From an uncultured Pseudomonadota bacterium (GTDB lineage: Bacteria; Pseudomonadota; Gammaproteobacteria; Steroidobacterales; Steroidobacteraceae), in the NCBI GenBank assembly GCA_903884105.1, contig CAISDJ010000016.1, positions 62,001 to 126,000 of the forward strand: a DNA stretch of 64,000 nucleotides. Direction: 5' to 3'. Position 1 is the stretch's first letter. Each line of letters begins with the position of its first letter. The translations under genes were made by a program, and so were the position numbers. The notes beneath the pieces are model-generated. The model worked only from the letters and a program-made list of their open reading frames with translations, was not told the DNA's origin and did no database searches. This document shows, piece by piece, positions 8,097 through 17,964 of the stretch.

Positions 8097-9967
8097 CACG
8101 GACTGCATCGAACGGATTGCGCATGCCTGCTCATGCGAGAAGGGGCGTGACGGCAGTTCTGGCGGCTGCCGGATTGCTGCTGGCGGCATGCGGACAGGCA
8201 CCTCCTTCCGATGCGGGCACTGCCGCCACCGAGGCGCAGGCCCCATCCAGGGTACTGGACACCCTCGTTGAGGATTACTACGAGCACTATCTTGAGTTGA
8301 ATCCGCTGGTGGCCACGGCCAACGGAGACATGCGCTTCAACGATCGCCTGCCGAATACGTTGAGTGAGCAATGGCTTGCCGATCTGCTGGCACTGGAGCA
8401 GGACTCGCTGGCGCGAGTTACCGCCATTGATCCCGCATCGCTTGATGAGCAGCGCCGGCTCACCTACGAACAGTTTCGCTATGGGCGCGAACTGGCTGTT
8501 GCAGGATTCCGCTTCCCGGATGAACTGCTGCCGTTCAACCAGTTCTTCGGGTTGCCCGTATTCTTCGGGCAGATGGGGGCGGGTAACGGCATCCAGCCAT
8601 TTGCAACGGTGCGGGACTACGACAACTTCCTGGCGCGAATGCGGGACTTCGTGGTGTGGTCAGACCAGGCGATCGTGAACATGAAGGCTGGCGTGGAGCA
8701 GGGCGTCGTCCTGCCCAAGGTCGTTGTCGAGAAATCGATCCCGCAGATTGCGAGCTTTCTGGTCGAGGACTCCGGCACCAGTATCTTCGCTGCACCGATC
8801 AAGGCATTTCCAGAATCGATCCCGATGGCCGACCGCACGCGGCTGTCTGACGCGTACGTAAAGGCAATTGCGGGCGAGTTGCTGCCGGCCTACAAGCGGC
8901 TGCACGAATTCCTTCTACACGACTACCTCCCCGCGGCAAGGGAATCGATCGCGGCTACCGCGTTGCCCAATGGCATCGCCTGGTATGCCCATCAGGTGCG
9001 GATGCATACGACGACAGCGTTCTCGCCAGAGGAGATTCACCAGATTGGACTGGACGAAGTGAGGCGCATCAGGGGCGAAATGGAGCAAGTGAAGGCGAAG
9101 CTGGGGTTTGCAGGGGATCTGCCAGCATTTTTCGAAAATCTGCGCGCGGATCCGAAGTTCCGCTTTGAGTCGCCAGAGCAACTCGTGGATGCCTATCGTG
9201 CGCTGAAGGACCGGGTTGCGGCCGCCATTCCTGCCCAGTTCAATGTCGTGCCGAAGGGCGATTTCGAGGTGAGGGCCGTCGAGCCGTTCCGCGAAAGATC
9301 CGAAGCGACGGCTTCCTACATGCCGGGCACGCCCGACGGCGTGCGGCCGGGGGTGTTCTACGTGAACACCTATGATCTGTCTGCCCGGCCGAGCTACATG
9401 AGCGAAAGCATCTTCCTGCACGAGGCGATCCCCGGACACCATTTCCAGATCTCGCTGCAGCAGGAGATTGCCGAGTTGCCGCGGTTCAGGCGCTTCGGTG
9501 GTGATACTGCCTACGTCGAGGGTTGGGGGCTATACGCGGAATCGCTGGGTCGCGAGATGGGCCTCTATGCGGATCCGTACCAGTACTTCGGTGCACTGAC
9601 GGCGGAAATGTGGCGGGCGGTGCGGCTCGTGGTTGACACCGGCCTGCATGCCAAGGGGTGGTCGCGCGACCGCGCCATCGACTACATGCGGCAGAACACG
9701 GCGCTAGGAGATGCAGACATCGTCGCGGAAGTGGAGCGCTACATTGCGGAACCCGGGCAGGCGCTTGCCTACAAGATCGGCCAGCGCAAGATCCGCGAAC
9801 TCAAGGAGCGCGCGATGCGTGCACTCAAGGATCGTTTCGACGTGAAGGCCTTTCACGCACAGATCCTGATGGATGGATCATTGCCGCTCGCTGTGCTCGA
9901 TGCCAAAGTGGAACGCTGGATCGAGGCCACCGCCGAGCATGCGGCACCCCCATCGCAAGGCAAGTAA
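8093..9967 (+). CDS. DUF885 lipoprotein, second of a tandem pair
   Basis: A 624-residue paralogue of the preceding gene, with lipobox LLLAAC and motif HEAIPGHH from residue 443, followed by AYVEGWGLYAE. It starts inside the stop codon of the first copy (ATGA overlap), so the pair is translationally coupled. Copies are similar along their whole length but diverged, indicating an old duplication. Expected to be an outer- or inner-membrane-anchored peptidase-like enzyme facing the periplasm. An ATG ten codons in is an alternative start but would leave a shorter basic N-region. Confidence 0.88.
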   Translation: MTRTASNGLRMPAHARRGVTAVLAAAGLLLAACGQAPPSDAGTAATEAQAPSRVLDTLVEDYYEHYLELNPLVATANGDMRFNDRLPNTLSEQWLADLLALEQDSLARVTAIDPASLDEQRRLTYEQFRYGRELAVAGFRFPDELLPFNQFFGLPVFFGQMGAGNGIQPFATVRDYDNFLARMRDFVVWSDQAIVNMKAGVEQGVVLPKVVVEKSIPQIASFLVEDSGTSIFAAPIKAFPESIPMADRTRLSDAYVKAIAGELLPAYKRLHEFLLHDYLPAARESIAATALPNGIAWYAHQVRMHTTTAFSPEEIHQIGLDEVRRIRGEMEQVKAKLGFAGDLPAFFENLRADPKFRFESPEQLVDAYRALKDRVAAAIPAQFNVVPKGDFEVRAVEPFRERSEATASYMPGTPDGVRPGVFYVNTYDLSARPSYMSESIFLHEAIPGHHFQISLQQEIAELPRFRRFGGDTAYVEGWGLYAESLGREMGLYADPYQYFGALTAEMWRAVRLVVDTGLHAKGWSRDRAIDYMRQNTALGDADIVAEVERYIAEPGQALAYKIGQRKIRELKERAMRALKDRFDVKAFHAQILMDGSLPLAVLDAKVERWIEATAEHAAPPSQGK

Positions 9968-10013
9968 CAGGACTGGCTGAGCGTAGCGCGCCCGGAGAGC
10001 CGGACTGCCGCCG

Positions 10014-10808
10014 CTAGGAAGCGAGGTCAACAGCGACGATTTCGAGTCCCGACGCGGTCTTGACGGCAACCCGGTTCCTGCCCAGACACTTGGCGCGATA
10101 GAGCGCAGCATCCGCAGAGTTGAGCAGGACTTCCGGGGCCCTCGCAAGCAGTGAGGCGTCGCTCGCAAGCTCTGCGGAAGTCAGCGAGGCGACACCGGCG
10201 CTGATGGTCAGGCGGTCTCCAACGGGCGCACCGGCGAACGGAATTCCGAGGCACCAGATCTGTCGCCGCAGTCTTTCTGCAAACAGGGAAGCCTGGGAAA
10301 CATCGACGCCGGGCAATACGACAACAAACTCTTCGCCGCCGTAGCGCGCTGCCAGTTCACTGCCGCGCCTGAACGTCTCTGCCAGCGTCTGCGCCACCAG
10401 TGTCAGCGCTTCATCGCCCCGGGCGTGTCCCTGCGTGTCGTTGAAGGCCTTGAAGCCGTCGATGTCGCAGAAGATCACGGAGATGGGGATGGCTTCGCGC
10501 CGTGCGCGACGGACTTCCCGTTCCAGGGTGCGGTCGAAATGGCGGCGATTGGCAATCCCGGTCAGCGGATCGATGGCAACGAGGCGCTTGAGCTTCTTGA
10601 GGCGTTGCGTCGAGGTCGCAAGCTCCATCTCGAGCCGATTGATCTCGAACTGCCTGGCGTCGAGCACGCTCGTGTGCAGGTGCAGTCGGTCTTCGAGCTC
10701 GTCGACCCTGCGCTGCATCCGGTGCCTGATCGCCCACAGCACGACGGCCATGCCGAGAACGACGAGCGCACTGACCCAGCCCCAGGTCACCCAGTCATAT
10801 GCCGACAC
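10014..10808 (-). CDS. Membrane-anchored diguanylate cyclase
   Basis: Makes cyclic di-GMP from two GTP. From the GTG at 10806-10808, which is preceded by AGGAGG, the product is 264 residues: one N-terminal membrane helix (about 8-27), a coiled-coil linker (30-75), then a GGDEF domain with DPLTGIANRRHFD and active motif GGEEF at 157-161. The inhibitory site position reads RGSE rather than RxxD, so product inhibition may be weak or absent. The frame extends upstream as non-coding-like sequence. Convergent with the DUF885 pair. Confidence 0.9.
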   Translation of the reverse strand: MSAYDWVTWGWVSALVVLGMAVVLWAIRHRMQRRVDELEDRLHLHTSVLDARQFEINRLEMELATSTQRLKKLKRLVAIDPLTGIANRRHFDRTLEREVRRARREAIPISVIFCDIDGFKAFNDTQGHARGDEALTLVAQTLAETFRRGSELAARYGGEEFVVVLPGVDVSQASLFAERLRRQIWCLGIPFAGAPVGDRLTISAGVASLTSAELASDASLLARAPEVLLNSADAALYRAKCLGRNRVAVKTASGLEIVAVDLAS

Positions 10809-11290
10809 GTTCCTGTCCTCCTGATCGGGAACCGGCGACCGATCCCGCCCCTTCTGGGGCTGCTCATGACGCGCCTTCGATGGACGCTGCGTGCATGGCG
10901 CGGGGTTTGCGGATGCCGACGGGAAAGCACCTTGCCTTCCAACGTAGTGGCATAAGAGCACACATTTATTGCGGTTGTGTAGCGTACTTGACGAAAGTCC
11001 TGTGGTTGGAGAGCCTGTCCCAACCACACCGTCTCCGGAGGGTCGACTCGGCGTGCGCGGGGGGGGCTCCGCATTCCGGAGGGCGGAACGGAAGCTTGCT
11101 TGACGGCTTTCCCTGCGCTCGACACACTTGCGCCCCGCTTGACAAGGGGGTGCCAAGCGCCGGAATCCGCTGAAGACTTGCGGATTTCCTCCGCCGTCCC
11201 CCTGACCAGGCCAGAGATAGAGGTTTCCTTGAGTATCCTGAATGCCAGCGCACGCAGAGCCGTCAACCGCAGCCTCACCGAGGCGCGCCA
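10809..11290. other. 482-base gene-free interval upstream of gshA with two inverted repeats
   Basis: Divergent region between a diguanylate cyclase and gshA. It contains a perfect 9-bp inverted repeat (TGTGGTTGG at 11001-11009, CCAACCACA at 11020-11028) and an imperfect one (11162-11170 with 11180-11189). Neither is followed by a U-tract. Promoters for both flanking genes are expected here but cannot be assigned confidently. No credible protein gene is seen. Confidence 0.5.
11001..11028. repeat. 9-bp inverted repeat with 10-base spacer
   Basis: TGTGGTTGG pairs exactly with CCAACCACA across ten bases. It could be an operator or an RNA hairpin in a leader; there is no T-run on either strand, so it is not a simple terminator. 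Confidence 0.5.
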
Positions 11291-12871
11291 GTGACGGTAT
11301 TGGGTGTCGACAGGGTATTCGAGAAGCGTCTCGCCGGGTTCGTCAACGCCCGGGAGCCCGGCGTGCTGCGGGGTGGCCTTAAGGGTCTGGAAAAGGAATC
11401 ACTGCGGGTCACGCCCGATGGCCAGATCGCCCAGACTCGACACCCCGAGGCGATGGGATCCGCGCTGACCAACGAAGTCATCACGACAGACTATTCCGAA
11501 TCGCTGATCGAACTGGTGACTCCGCCGTTCCGCGAGTCCTGGGAGTTGCTCCAATACCTCTGTGACCTTCATCAGTTCGTTTATCGCCATCTGGGCGACG
11601 AACTGCTGTGGGCAACGAGCATGCCCTGCGTTCTCAAAGGCGATGCCAGCGTCCCCATCGCGCGTTTCGGGCGCTCCAACGTCGCGCAGATGAAGGAAGC
11701 CTACCGCGAGGGACTGGGGCATCGCTATGGGAGGGTGATGCAGGCCATCTCTGGGGTGCATTTCAACTACTCCTTTCCGGAGCAATTCTGGCCGGTGTTC
11801 GAGACGGTGCTCGAATCGAAGCTCACCGGGCAGGCCTTCTCGTCAGAGCAATACTTCTCCGTCCTCCGGAACTACCGCCGCTATGGCTGGCTGGTGCTGT
11901 ACCTCTTTGGCAACTCCCCGGCGTTCTGCAGCTCGTTCCTGGGCGGTCGCGACCACGACCTCAAGGAGCTCAGGCCCGGCACGCTCTATGCACCCGACGC
12001 GACCTCGCTGCGGATGAGCGACCTTGGCTATCGGAACAAGAACCAGGCGGGCGTCAACATCTCGGTGAACAGCCTCGAGGAATACCTGCGAGACCTGAAT
12101 CGCGCGGTCAATATTCCTCATCCCGAGTACGAGCGCATCGGCGTCAAGGTCGATGGCCAGTACCGGCAGCTGAATGCCAACCTGCTGCAGATCGAAAACG
12201 AGTACTACAGCTTCATTCGCCCGAAGCGGGTGGCACGCTCCGGCGAACGTCCCTCCCAGGCACTGGCTCGCGCCGGCGTTCAATACGTCGAAGTTCGCGC
12301 GCTCGATGTCAGCGCGTTCGATCCGGTTGGCGTCAACCAGAACAAGCTGCGTTTCCTGGAAGCTTTCGTGCTGCTGTGCGTCCTCAAGGACAGCCAGCCC
12401 ATATCCTCCTCCGAACAGACAGACCTCGACGCGAATCACGCGATTGTCGCCAGGCGGGGTCGCGAGCGCGGCTTGCAGTTGAAGCGCGAGGGCCGGCCGA
12501 TCGGGTTGCGCAGCTGGGGTCTCGAGCTCATCGACTCGATGCGGGGCATCTGCGAAATGCTGGATGAAGGCCAGTCTCGTCGTCCCTATATCGCGGCGCT
12601 CGAGGTGCAGGAAGCCAAGTTGCACGATCCCGCGCTCACGCCCTCGGCGCGCTCGCTGGCCGAGCTCGCGTCGAGTGGCGACTCCTTCTTCGACTACGCG
12701 CTGCGCATGTCAACTGCGCACAAGTCCTATTTCCTGGAGCTGCACCCTCCCAATGAGCAGCGACTGCAGGAGTTCCGTGCGGCAGCCGACGAATCTTTGC
12801 GGCACCAGGCCGCCATCGAGGCTGCGGACGCGATCGGGTTCGACGAGTACCTGGCGCGCTATTTCGCCTGA
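11291..12871 (+). CDS. gshA: Glutamate-cysteine ligase
   Basis: Catalyses ATP-dependent joining of glutamate and cysteine, the first step of glutathione synthesis, in the cytoplasm. The 526-residue length is typical of the proteobacterial GshA class. Recognisable segments include GLEKESLRVTPDG near residue 31, SESLIELVTPP, SGVHFNYSFPEQFW, NSPAFCSSF, and VEVRALDVSAFDPVGVN. gshB is not in the window. It lies alone between two oppositely regulated-looking GGDEF genes. The start ATG has no strong ribosome-binding site but matches the family N-terminus. Confidence 0.95.
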   Translation: MTVLGVDRVFEKRLAGFVNAREPGVLRGGLKGLEKESLRVTPDGQIAQTRHPEAMGSALTNEVITTDYSESLIELVTPPFRESWELLQYLCDLHQFVYRHLGDELLWATSMPCVLKGDASVPIARFGRSNVAQMKEAYREGLGHRYGRVMQAISGVHFNYSFPEQFWPVFETVLESKLTGQAFSSEQYFSVLRNYRRYGWLVLYLFGNSPAFCSSFLGGRDHDLKELRPGTLYAPDATSLRMSDLGYRNKNQAGVNISVNSLEEYLRDLNRAVNIPHPEYERIGVKVDGQYRQLNANLLQIENEYYSFIRPKRVARSGERPSQALARAGVQYVEVRALDVSAFDPVGVNQNKLRFLEAFVLLCVLKDSQPISSSEQTDLDANHAIVARRGRERGLQLKREGRPIGLRSWGLELIDSMRGICEMLDEGQSRRPYIAALEVQEAKLHDPALTPSARSLAELASSGDSFFDYALRMSTAHKSYFLELHPPNEQRLQEFRAAADESLRHQAAIEAADAIGFDEYLARYFA

Positions 12872-13036
12872 GAAGGCCTGCTCTCCAGAGCGTGAAACGC
12901 GTCATGGTCTCGGCAGGCAATCCGGGATTCTTGCGACTTGCCTATTGAACGCGTTAGGGGATTCCCTGTACGGTTGTCGCATTCCGTCCCGATGCGACTT
13001 TTCGCCCCGATTCCGTTGAGGCTGATCCTTAACTAC

Positions 13037-14290
13037 ATGCCAGAAAGCGAGAGTCCGCCCGGCTCCCAATCCCCGCTCGAATCTCCGTCTGCCGAACAGC
13101 TGCGCAGGGGATTCCCATGGCTCAAGTTCAGCGAGCCGCTGGAGAAAGATTTCCGGGAGGCCTATCGCGCCCAGTCGCGCGTAGCGGTACAGCTGAACCT
13201 GTGGTTATGCCTCAGCCTCGTGATCATGTTCGCCCTCATCGCGCGCACTATCCTGCCCGAAGGGCCGGACCGCCTTGCGACCCTTTTCAGCGTGGGCATC
13301 TTCGTGCCCATCGTGCTGCTTTCCCTGCTGGGTGCGTACTCGCCGCTGTACTGGCGCTGGCACTCGTCCATGGTGCAGGTGCTGGCGCCCGCCTTCGGCG
13401 TCACTCTGGTCCTCCTGGCCCTGATGTCGCGCGGCCTTGAGACGACCTTCCTGCCCTGCCTCGTGCTTGCCATCATTTGCATCCACTTCCTGGCCGGGCT
13501 GACGTTCTTCCCCGCTGTGCGTTCCGGACTGATCGTGCTGATCGCTTATGTCTTCGGCAGCGCATTTTCAGAAATCCAGCTGGACCGCGCTGCCTTTGGC
13601 AGCCTGGTGCTGCTCGCGTCCAACATCATCGGTGCGACGGTCTGTTACCGTCTGGAGAAGGTCAATCGGACCAACTTCCTCGAGGCACGGTTGCTCAAGG
13701 AAATGGCGAGCCGCGACGGTCTCACGGGCATCTACAATCGACGCATTCTTGATGAGCATGTTGACACGGTGTGGCAACAGGCCATGCGCGAGCGAGCGCC
13801 CATCGCGCTGCTCCTCGTCGACATCGACTACTTCAAGGCCTACAACGACTATTTCGGTCACCAGGCGGGTGACGAAGCCCTCCGCCACGTTGCGCAGTCG
13901 CTCGCACTTTCCGCTCGACGCCCCCTCGACTTTACGGCGCGCTACGGCGGGGAAGAGTTTGCAGTTGTCCTGTACTACGCGAGCCGCGAGTACGTGGACG
14001 AAGTGGCCCGCCGCATCCAGCAGAACATGGAGGCGTTGGCGCTCAAGCATCCCGTTTCGCCCATCGCGAAGCACCTGACGGTCAGCATCGGCGCTGCTTG
14101 TATTGTGCCGGCACCCGACCGCAGTCCATTCGGGTTTGTTCAACTTGCTGACGAGGCGCTGTACGAGGCCAAGGGCCAGGGGCGCAATCGTTGCGTCATC
14201 ATGGACAAGGAATACGAGCAGATGTCGACAGGCTCATTCCGCAAGAGCCACGACAGCGGACTCCGCCAGGGCAACGTTCGCCGCGCCTGA
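13037..14290 (+). CDS. Multipass diguanylate cyclase
   Basis: 417-residue membrane-integral cyclic di-GMP synthase. A hydrophilic N-terminus is followed by about six hydrophobic segments between residues 50 and 205, then a GGDEF domain (SRDGLTGIYNRR at about 225, GGEEF at 304-308). The inhibitory site RPLD at 295-298 keeps the RxxD form, unlike the cyclase at 10 kb, so feedback inhibition is expected. The start is uncertain: ATG at 13037 is chosen, with in-frame upstream ATGs at 12992 and 12938 as alternatives. The input signal is probably sensed by the membrane domain. Confidence 0.88.
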   Translation: MPESESPPGSQSPLESPSAEQLRRGFPWLKFSEPLEKDFREAYRAQSRVAVQLNLWLCLSLVIMFALIARTILPEGPDRLATLFSVGIFVPIVLLSLLGAYSPLYWRWHSSMVQVLAPAFGVTLVLLALMSRGLETTFLPCLVLAIICIHFLAGLTFFPAVRSGLIVLIAYVFGSAFSEIQLDRAAFGSLVLLASNIIGATVCYRLEKVNRTNFLEARLLKEMASRDGLTGIYNRRILDEHVDTVWQQAMRERAPIALLLVDIDYFKAYNDYFGHQAGDEALRHVAQSLALSARRPLDFTARYGGEEFAVVLYYASREYVDEVARRIQQNMEALALKHPVSPIAKHLTVSIGAACIVPAPDRSPFGFVQLADEALYEAKGQGRNRCVIMDKEYEQMSTGSFRKSHDSGLRQGNVRRA

Positions 14291-14319
14291 TGCCTGGCCC
14301 ACGCGGGCCGGAGATTCCT

Positions 14320-15406
14320 TCAGCCGATTTCGTCCGGCGGCACCGGAGCGCCCACCGCGAACCCCTGCGCAAAGTCGCAGCCGATCTTTGAGAGTTTCGC
14401 CAGGATCTGTTCGTGTTCGACGGATTCCGCAATCACTTTCTTGCCCATCGCGTGCCCGATATCCGTGATCGAACGGACCATCTCGTAGTCGATCGGGTCG
14501 TTCACGATATTGCTGACGAACAGGCCATCGATCTTGAGGTAGTCGACTGCAAGCGCTTTCAGGTAGGCAAAGGACGACACGCCGCTGCCAAAGGCGTCGG
14601 GCTGCAAACTTGCAGCCCAGCTGCTTCAGGGCGTTGATGAGCTGGTTTGCGCTCGTCAAGTTGTTGATGGCCGCGGTCTCGGTGATCTCGAAGCCGACGC
14701 GCGCCGCAGAGACGCCGGTCTCCCGCAGCTTCGCCACGACGAAATCGAGCAGCTGTTCGTCCCCCAGCCTTGCGACGCAATCATTTGTACGGATCTTCTC
14801 CGAGAGGACCTGTGCAAGCTGTCGCAGCAGTTCGTCTCCGGCGATGTGACCGCACGTGTCGTTGATGATCTTGAACTGATCGAGGTCCAGATAGCAGACC
14901 GCGTGACTGGTGTCCGTCGCCTGCGTCGTGTCGATCGCCTGCTGCAGGCGATTCTCGAACTCGCGGCGATTGAGCAGGCCCGTCAGCGGCATCGTGGCTG
15001 GCCTCGAATGACAGCTGCCGCGAGCGTTCGTGAGCCTCCGTAATGTCGGTCAGCGTACCTTCGTAGTAGAGCACTTCGCCTTCATCGCCGGTCACGGCCC
15101 GGGAGTTCTCCAGGACCACGATCTTGCGACCGTCTTTGCGCCTCAAGGTCAGTTCCGCGTTGCGAAGGTCCCGGGATGACGCCATCGTCCGCGCCCCAGA
15201 TCGAGCTCCAGCAGTTCGTCTTCGGAGTCGTATCCCAGTAGCCGCACCAGCGCGTCGGCGACGGCATGCACCACTTCTACCGTGAAGGGTTCGCCGCGGA
15301 GCTGCTCAAGTTCACCGCGGATCAGTCGCCCGTCATCTAGGTGGGCATCGGCCAGCAGGACATGGGCGGCATTCATCTCGCGCCTGAGTATCCAGGAGCG
15401 GTCCAC
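14320..15406 (-). pseudogene. Decayed PAS-GGDEF-EAL cyclic di-GMP gene
   Basis: Pieces of one regulator are found in three different minus-strand frames. From 15406: a PAS start (VVHAVADALVRLLGYDSEDELLELDLG). Then a shift to ELTLRRKDGRKIVVLENSRA and LTDITEAHERSRQLSFEASHD. Then a shift to PLTGLLNRREFENRL, CYLDLDQFKIINDTCGH and ARLGDE, which runs straight into LLDFVVAKLRETG and FEITETAAIN of the EAL domain. Then a final shift to AFGSGVSSFAYLKAL, YLKIDGLFV and VIAESVEHE, ending near 14320. So there are at least three frameshifts plus an in-frame deletion that removed the second half of GGDEF and the EAL motif itself. It cannot make or break c-di-GMP. Confidence 0.85.
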
Positions 15407-15622
15407 TCGCCCCCGGTGGCCAACTCGCCTTGTTCCGGACGCGATCCGCCTTTCCTTTGCGGGCAGTACCTAGACGCGAGCCATCCAATCACGGCCGGCC
15501 CGTATAGGGCTGATGAGTGCGCGGATTTAGCATGCGAGCTCGGCATTTGTGCAATGCCGCACCAGTGCGGCCAGCCCGTGCCAGCAAGCCCAAGCCAGGT
15601 CCGATTCGAGGTTCAAAGGCTG

Positions 15623-17092
15623 ATGAGTACAGTAGCGAGCGATGTAACCGGAATGCTGGGGAGCCAGGCGCAGGCCCGGATCCACGCCGCCTACAACGAT
15701 GGCATCGTCCGCCAGTTCGTGATCATGACGATCGTCTGGGGTGTGGTGGGCATGCTGGTCGGCGTGATCATCGCGGCGCAGCTCGCGTGGCCCGCCCTCA
15801 ACTTCGACGTTCCCTGGCTCACCTACAGCCGCCTGAGGCCATTGCACACCAATGCGGTGATCTTCGCGTTCGGTGGCTCGGCGCTGTTCGCTAGTTCGTA
15901 CCACATCGTCCAGCGCACCTGCCACGTCCGTCTTTTTTCGGATCGCCTCGCAGCCCTCACGTTCTGGGGCTGGCAACTGGTGATCGTGCTGGCGGCCATC
16001 ACGCTGCCGCTCGGGATCACGCAGGGCAAGGAATACGCCGAACTCGAATGGCCGATCGACCTGCTCATCGCAGTGGTCTGGGTGGCCTATGCGGTCGTGT
16101 TCTTCGGCACGATCGCGCTGCGCAAAGTGCGGCATATCTATGTCGCGAACTGGTTCTTTGCCGCCTACATCGTGACGATTGCAGTGCTGCACATCGTCAA
16201 CAACATTGCCATTCCCGTGAGCCTGACCAAGTCCTACATCGTCTACTCCGGCGTGGTCGACGCGATGGTTCAGTGGTGGTACGGCCACAATGCCGTCGGC
16301 TTCTTCCTGACGGCCGCATTCCTCGGGATGATGTACTACTTCGTGCCAAAGCAGGCGGGCAGGCCGATCTATTCGTATCGCCTGTCGATCGTCCACTTCT
16401 GGGCGCTGATCTCCATCTACATGTGGGCGGGTCCGCATCACCTGCACTACACGACATTGCCGGACTGGGCACAGTCGCTCGGTGTCGTCTTCTCGCTGAT
16501 CCTGCTTGCGCCCTCGTGGGGTGGAATGATCAACGGCATCATGACCCTCTCGGGCGCGTGGCACAAACTGCGAACCGATCCCATCCTGAAGTTCCTCATC
16601 GTATCGCTGTCCTTCTACGGCATGTCGACGTTCGAGGGACCGATGATGTCCATCAAGACCGTGAATGCGCTGTCGCACTACACGGACTGGACCATCGGCC
16701 ATGTCCACTCCGGCGCGCTGGGCTGGGTGGCGTTCATGACCATCGGTTCGATGTACGCCCTGTTACCGAAGCTCTATGGGCGTGAGCGCATGTGGAGCCT
16801 GCGCCTGATCGACATCCACTTCTGGATCGCGACGATCGGCGTAGTCCTTTATGTGGCCGCCATGTGGATCGCGGGCGTGATGCAGGGCCTCATGTGGCGC
16901 GCAGTCAACGACGACGGCACGCTCACCTACACGTTCGTGGAAGCATTGGCAGCCACGCACCCCTTCTACGTCGTCCGGCTGCTGGGGGGCTCACTGTTCC
17001 TCGTGGGCATGCTGATCATGGTCTACAACACGGTGCGCACGATCCAGGGATCGATGATTCCCGCCGACACGCCGATCCCACAGGCCGCCTGA
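15623..17092 (+). CDS. ccoN: cbb3 cytochrome c oxidase subunit I
   Basis: Catalytic heme-copper subunit of the high-affinity cbb3 oxidase in the inner membrane; reduces oxygen to water and pumps protons. From the ATG at 15623 (AAAGG just upstream) the 489-residue product has about 12 hydrophobic helices. It carries heme/copper ligand motifs such as [37 protein letters not shown] and [15 protein letters not shown]. It heads the ccoNOQP operon. The leader carries a short hairpin (GGCATT/AATGCC, 15542-15558). I searched for an FNR/Anr box (TTGATnnnnATCAA) and saw none, so oxygen control by FNR is not supported by sequence. Confidence 0.97.
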   Translation: MSTVASDVTGMLGSQAQARIHAAYNDGIVRQFVIMTIVWGVVGMLVGVIIAAQLAWPALNFDVPWLTYSRLRPLHTNAVIFAFGGSALFASSYHIVQRTCHVRLFSDRLAALTFWGWQLVIVLAAITLPLGITQGKEYAELEWPIDLLIAVVWVAYAVVFFGTIALRKVRHIYVANWFFAAYIVTIAVLHIVNNIAIPVSLTKSYIVYSGVVDAMVQWWYGHNAVGFFLTAAFLGMMYYFVPKQAGRPIYSYRLSIVHFWALISIYMWAGPHHLHYTTLPDWAQSLGVVFSLILLAPSWGGMINGIMTLSGAWHKLRTDPILKFLIVSLSFYGMSTFEGPMMSIKTVNALSHYTDWTIGHVHSGALGWVAFMTIGSMYALLPKLYGRERMWSLRLIDIHFWIATIGVVLYVAAMWIAGVMQGLMWRAVNDDGTLTYTFVEALAATHPFYVVRLLGGSLFLVGMLIMVYNTVRTIQGSMIPADTPIPQAA

Positions 17093-17145
17093 GTCATGGC
17101 CGGCCCTTCTTGTCGCATCCCGCCACCTTCTGAGCGAAAACGGAA

Positions 17146-17772
17146 ATGAGTCACGAGATTGTCGAGAGAAAAATCGGCCTGATGGGCGTGTTGATTGCGC
17201 TCGTGATCAGCATCGGCGGGCTGGTCGAAATCGTGCCGCTCTATTTCCAGAGTACCGTCACCGAGCCGGCTCCGGGCGTCAAGCCGTATGGGCCACTCGA
17301 GCTCGAAGGGTTCGATACCTATATCAGCGAGGGATGTTACAACTGCCACTCGCAGATGGTCCGGCCGTTGCAGGCGGAAACGGAGCGATATGGGCATTAC
17401 TCGCTCGCAGGCGAGTCCGTCTACGACCATCCGTTCCAGTTCGGTTCCAAGCGCACCGGCCCCGATCTGGCCCGCGTCGGCGGACGCTACTCGGATGAGT
17501 GGCAGCGTATTCACCTGACGAATCCCCGCGACGTGGTGCCCGAATCGAACATGCCCGGCTTTCCGTGGCTGGCAAAGCAGCAGATCGATGCCACCTCGAC
17601 GATGGCCAAGATGCATGCACTCAGGACGATCGGCGTGCCGTACACGGATTCCGATATCGCTGCCGCTGCCGAGCAGGTGAAAGGGCGCTCGAAGATGGAT
17701 GCGCTGATCGCGTATCTCCAGAGCCGCAAGTACAACGTACCGGCTGCGCCCGCATCTGCGGGCCAGCCCTGA
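17146..17772 (+). CDS. ccoO: cbb3 oxidase subunit II, monoheme cytochrome c
   Basis: 208-residue membrane-anchored electron-entry subunit. One N-terminal helix (about 11-30) is followed by the heme c site CYNCH at 64-68 in the family motif [13 protein letters not shown], and the distal Met region SNMPGFPWL. It passes electrons from CcoP toward CcoN. 53 bases after ccoN on the same strand. Confidence 0.97.
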   Translation: MSHEIVERKIGLMGVLIALVISIGGLVEIVPLYFQSTVTEPAPGVKPYGPLELEGFDTYISEGCYNCHSQMVRPLQAETERYGHYSLAGESVYDHPFQFGSKRTGPDLARVGGRYSDEWQRIHLTNPRDVVPESNMPGFPWLAKQQIDATSTMAKMHALRTIGVPYTDSDIAAAAEQVKGRSKMDALIAYLQSRKYNVPAAPASAGQP

Positions 17773-17787
17773 TACGAGGAGCACAGC

Positions 17788-17961
17788 GTGGATATTGGAG
17801 TCATTCGCGGTCTGATCACACTGGTGCTGATGGTGGCGTTCCTTGCCATGGTGGTCATCGTCTGGAGCCGCCGTCGCTCGGCGGAGTTTGAATCTGCAGC
17901 CCGGTTGCCGCTCGAGGATGTTCCTCTCAAGCACCCGGCTGTCCAACCCGGCAGAGAGTAG
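17788..17961 (+). CDS. ccoQ: cbb3 oxidase small subunit
   Basis: 57-codon gene starting with GTG and preceded by GAGGAG. The product (MDIGVIRGLITLVLMVAF... ending VQPGRE) has one membrane helix followed by an Arg-rich step (WSRRRSAEF), the usual CcoQ/FixQ layout. It fits exactly between ccoO (15-base gap) and ccoP (3-base gap). CcoQ stabilises the complex. Easily missed because of size and GTG start. Confidence 0.9.
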   Translation: MDIGVIRGLITLVLMVAFLAMVVIVWSRRRSAEFESAARLPLEDVPLKHPAVQPGRE

Positions 17962-17964
17962 GTC

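Noticed and set aside
15407-15622. FNR/Anr box before ccoN
   Set aside because: No TTGATnnnnATCAA-like sequence was found.
15527-16708. 393-codon minus-strand frame opposite ccoN
   Set aside because: His/Asp/Arg-rich composition with no domain; mirrors the codon pattern of ccoN.
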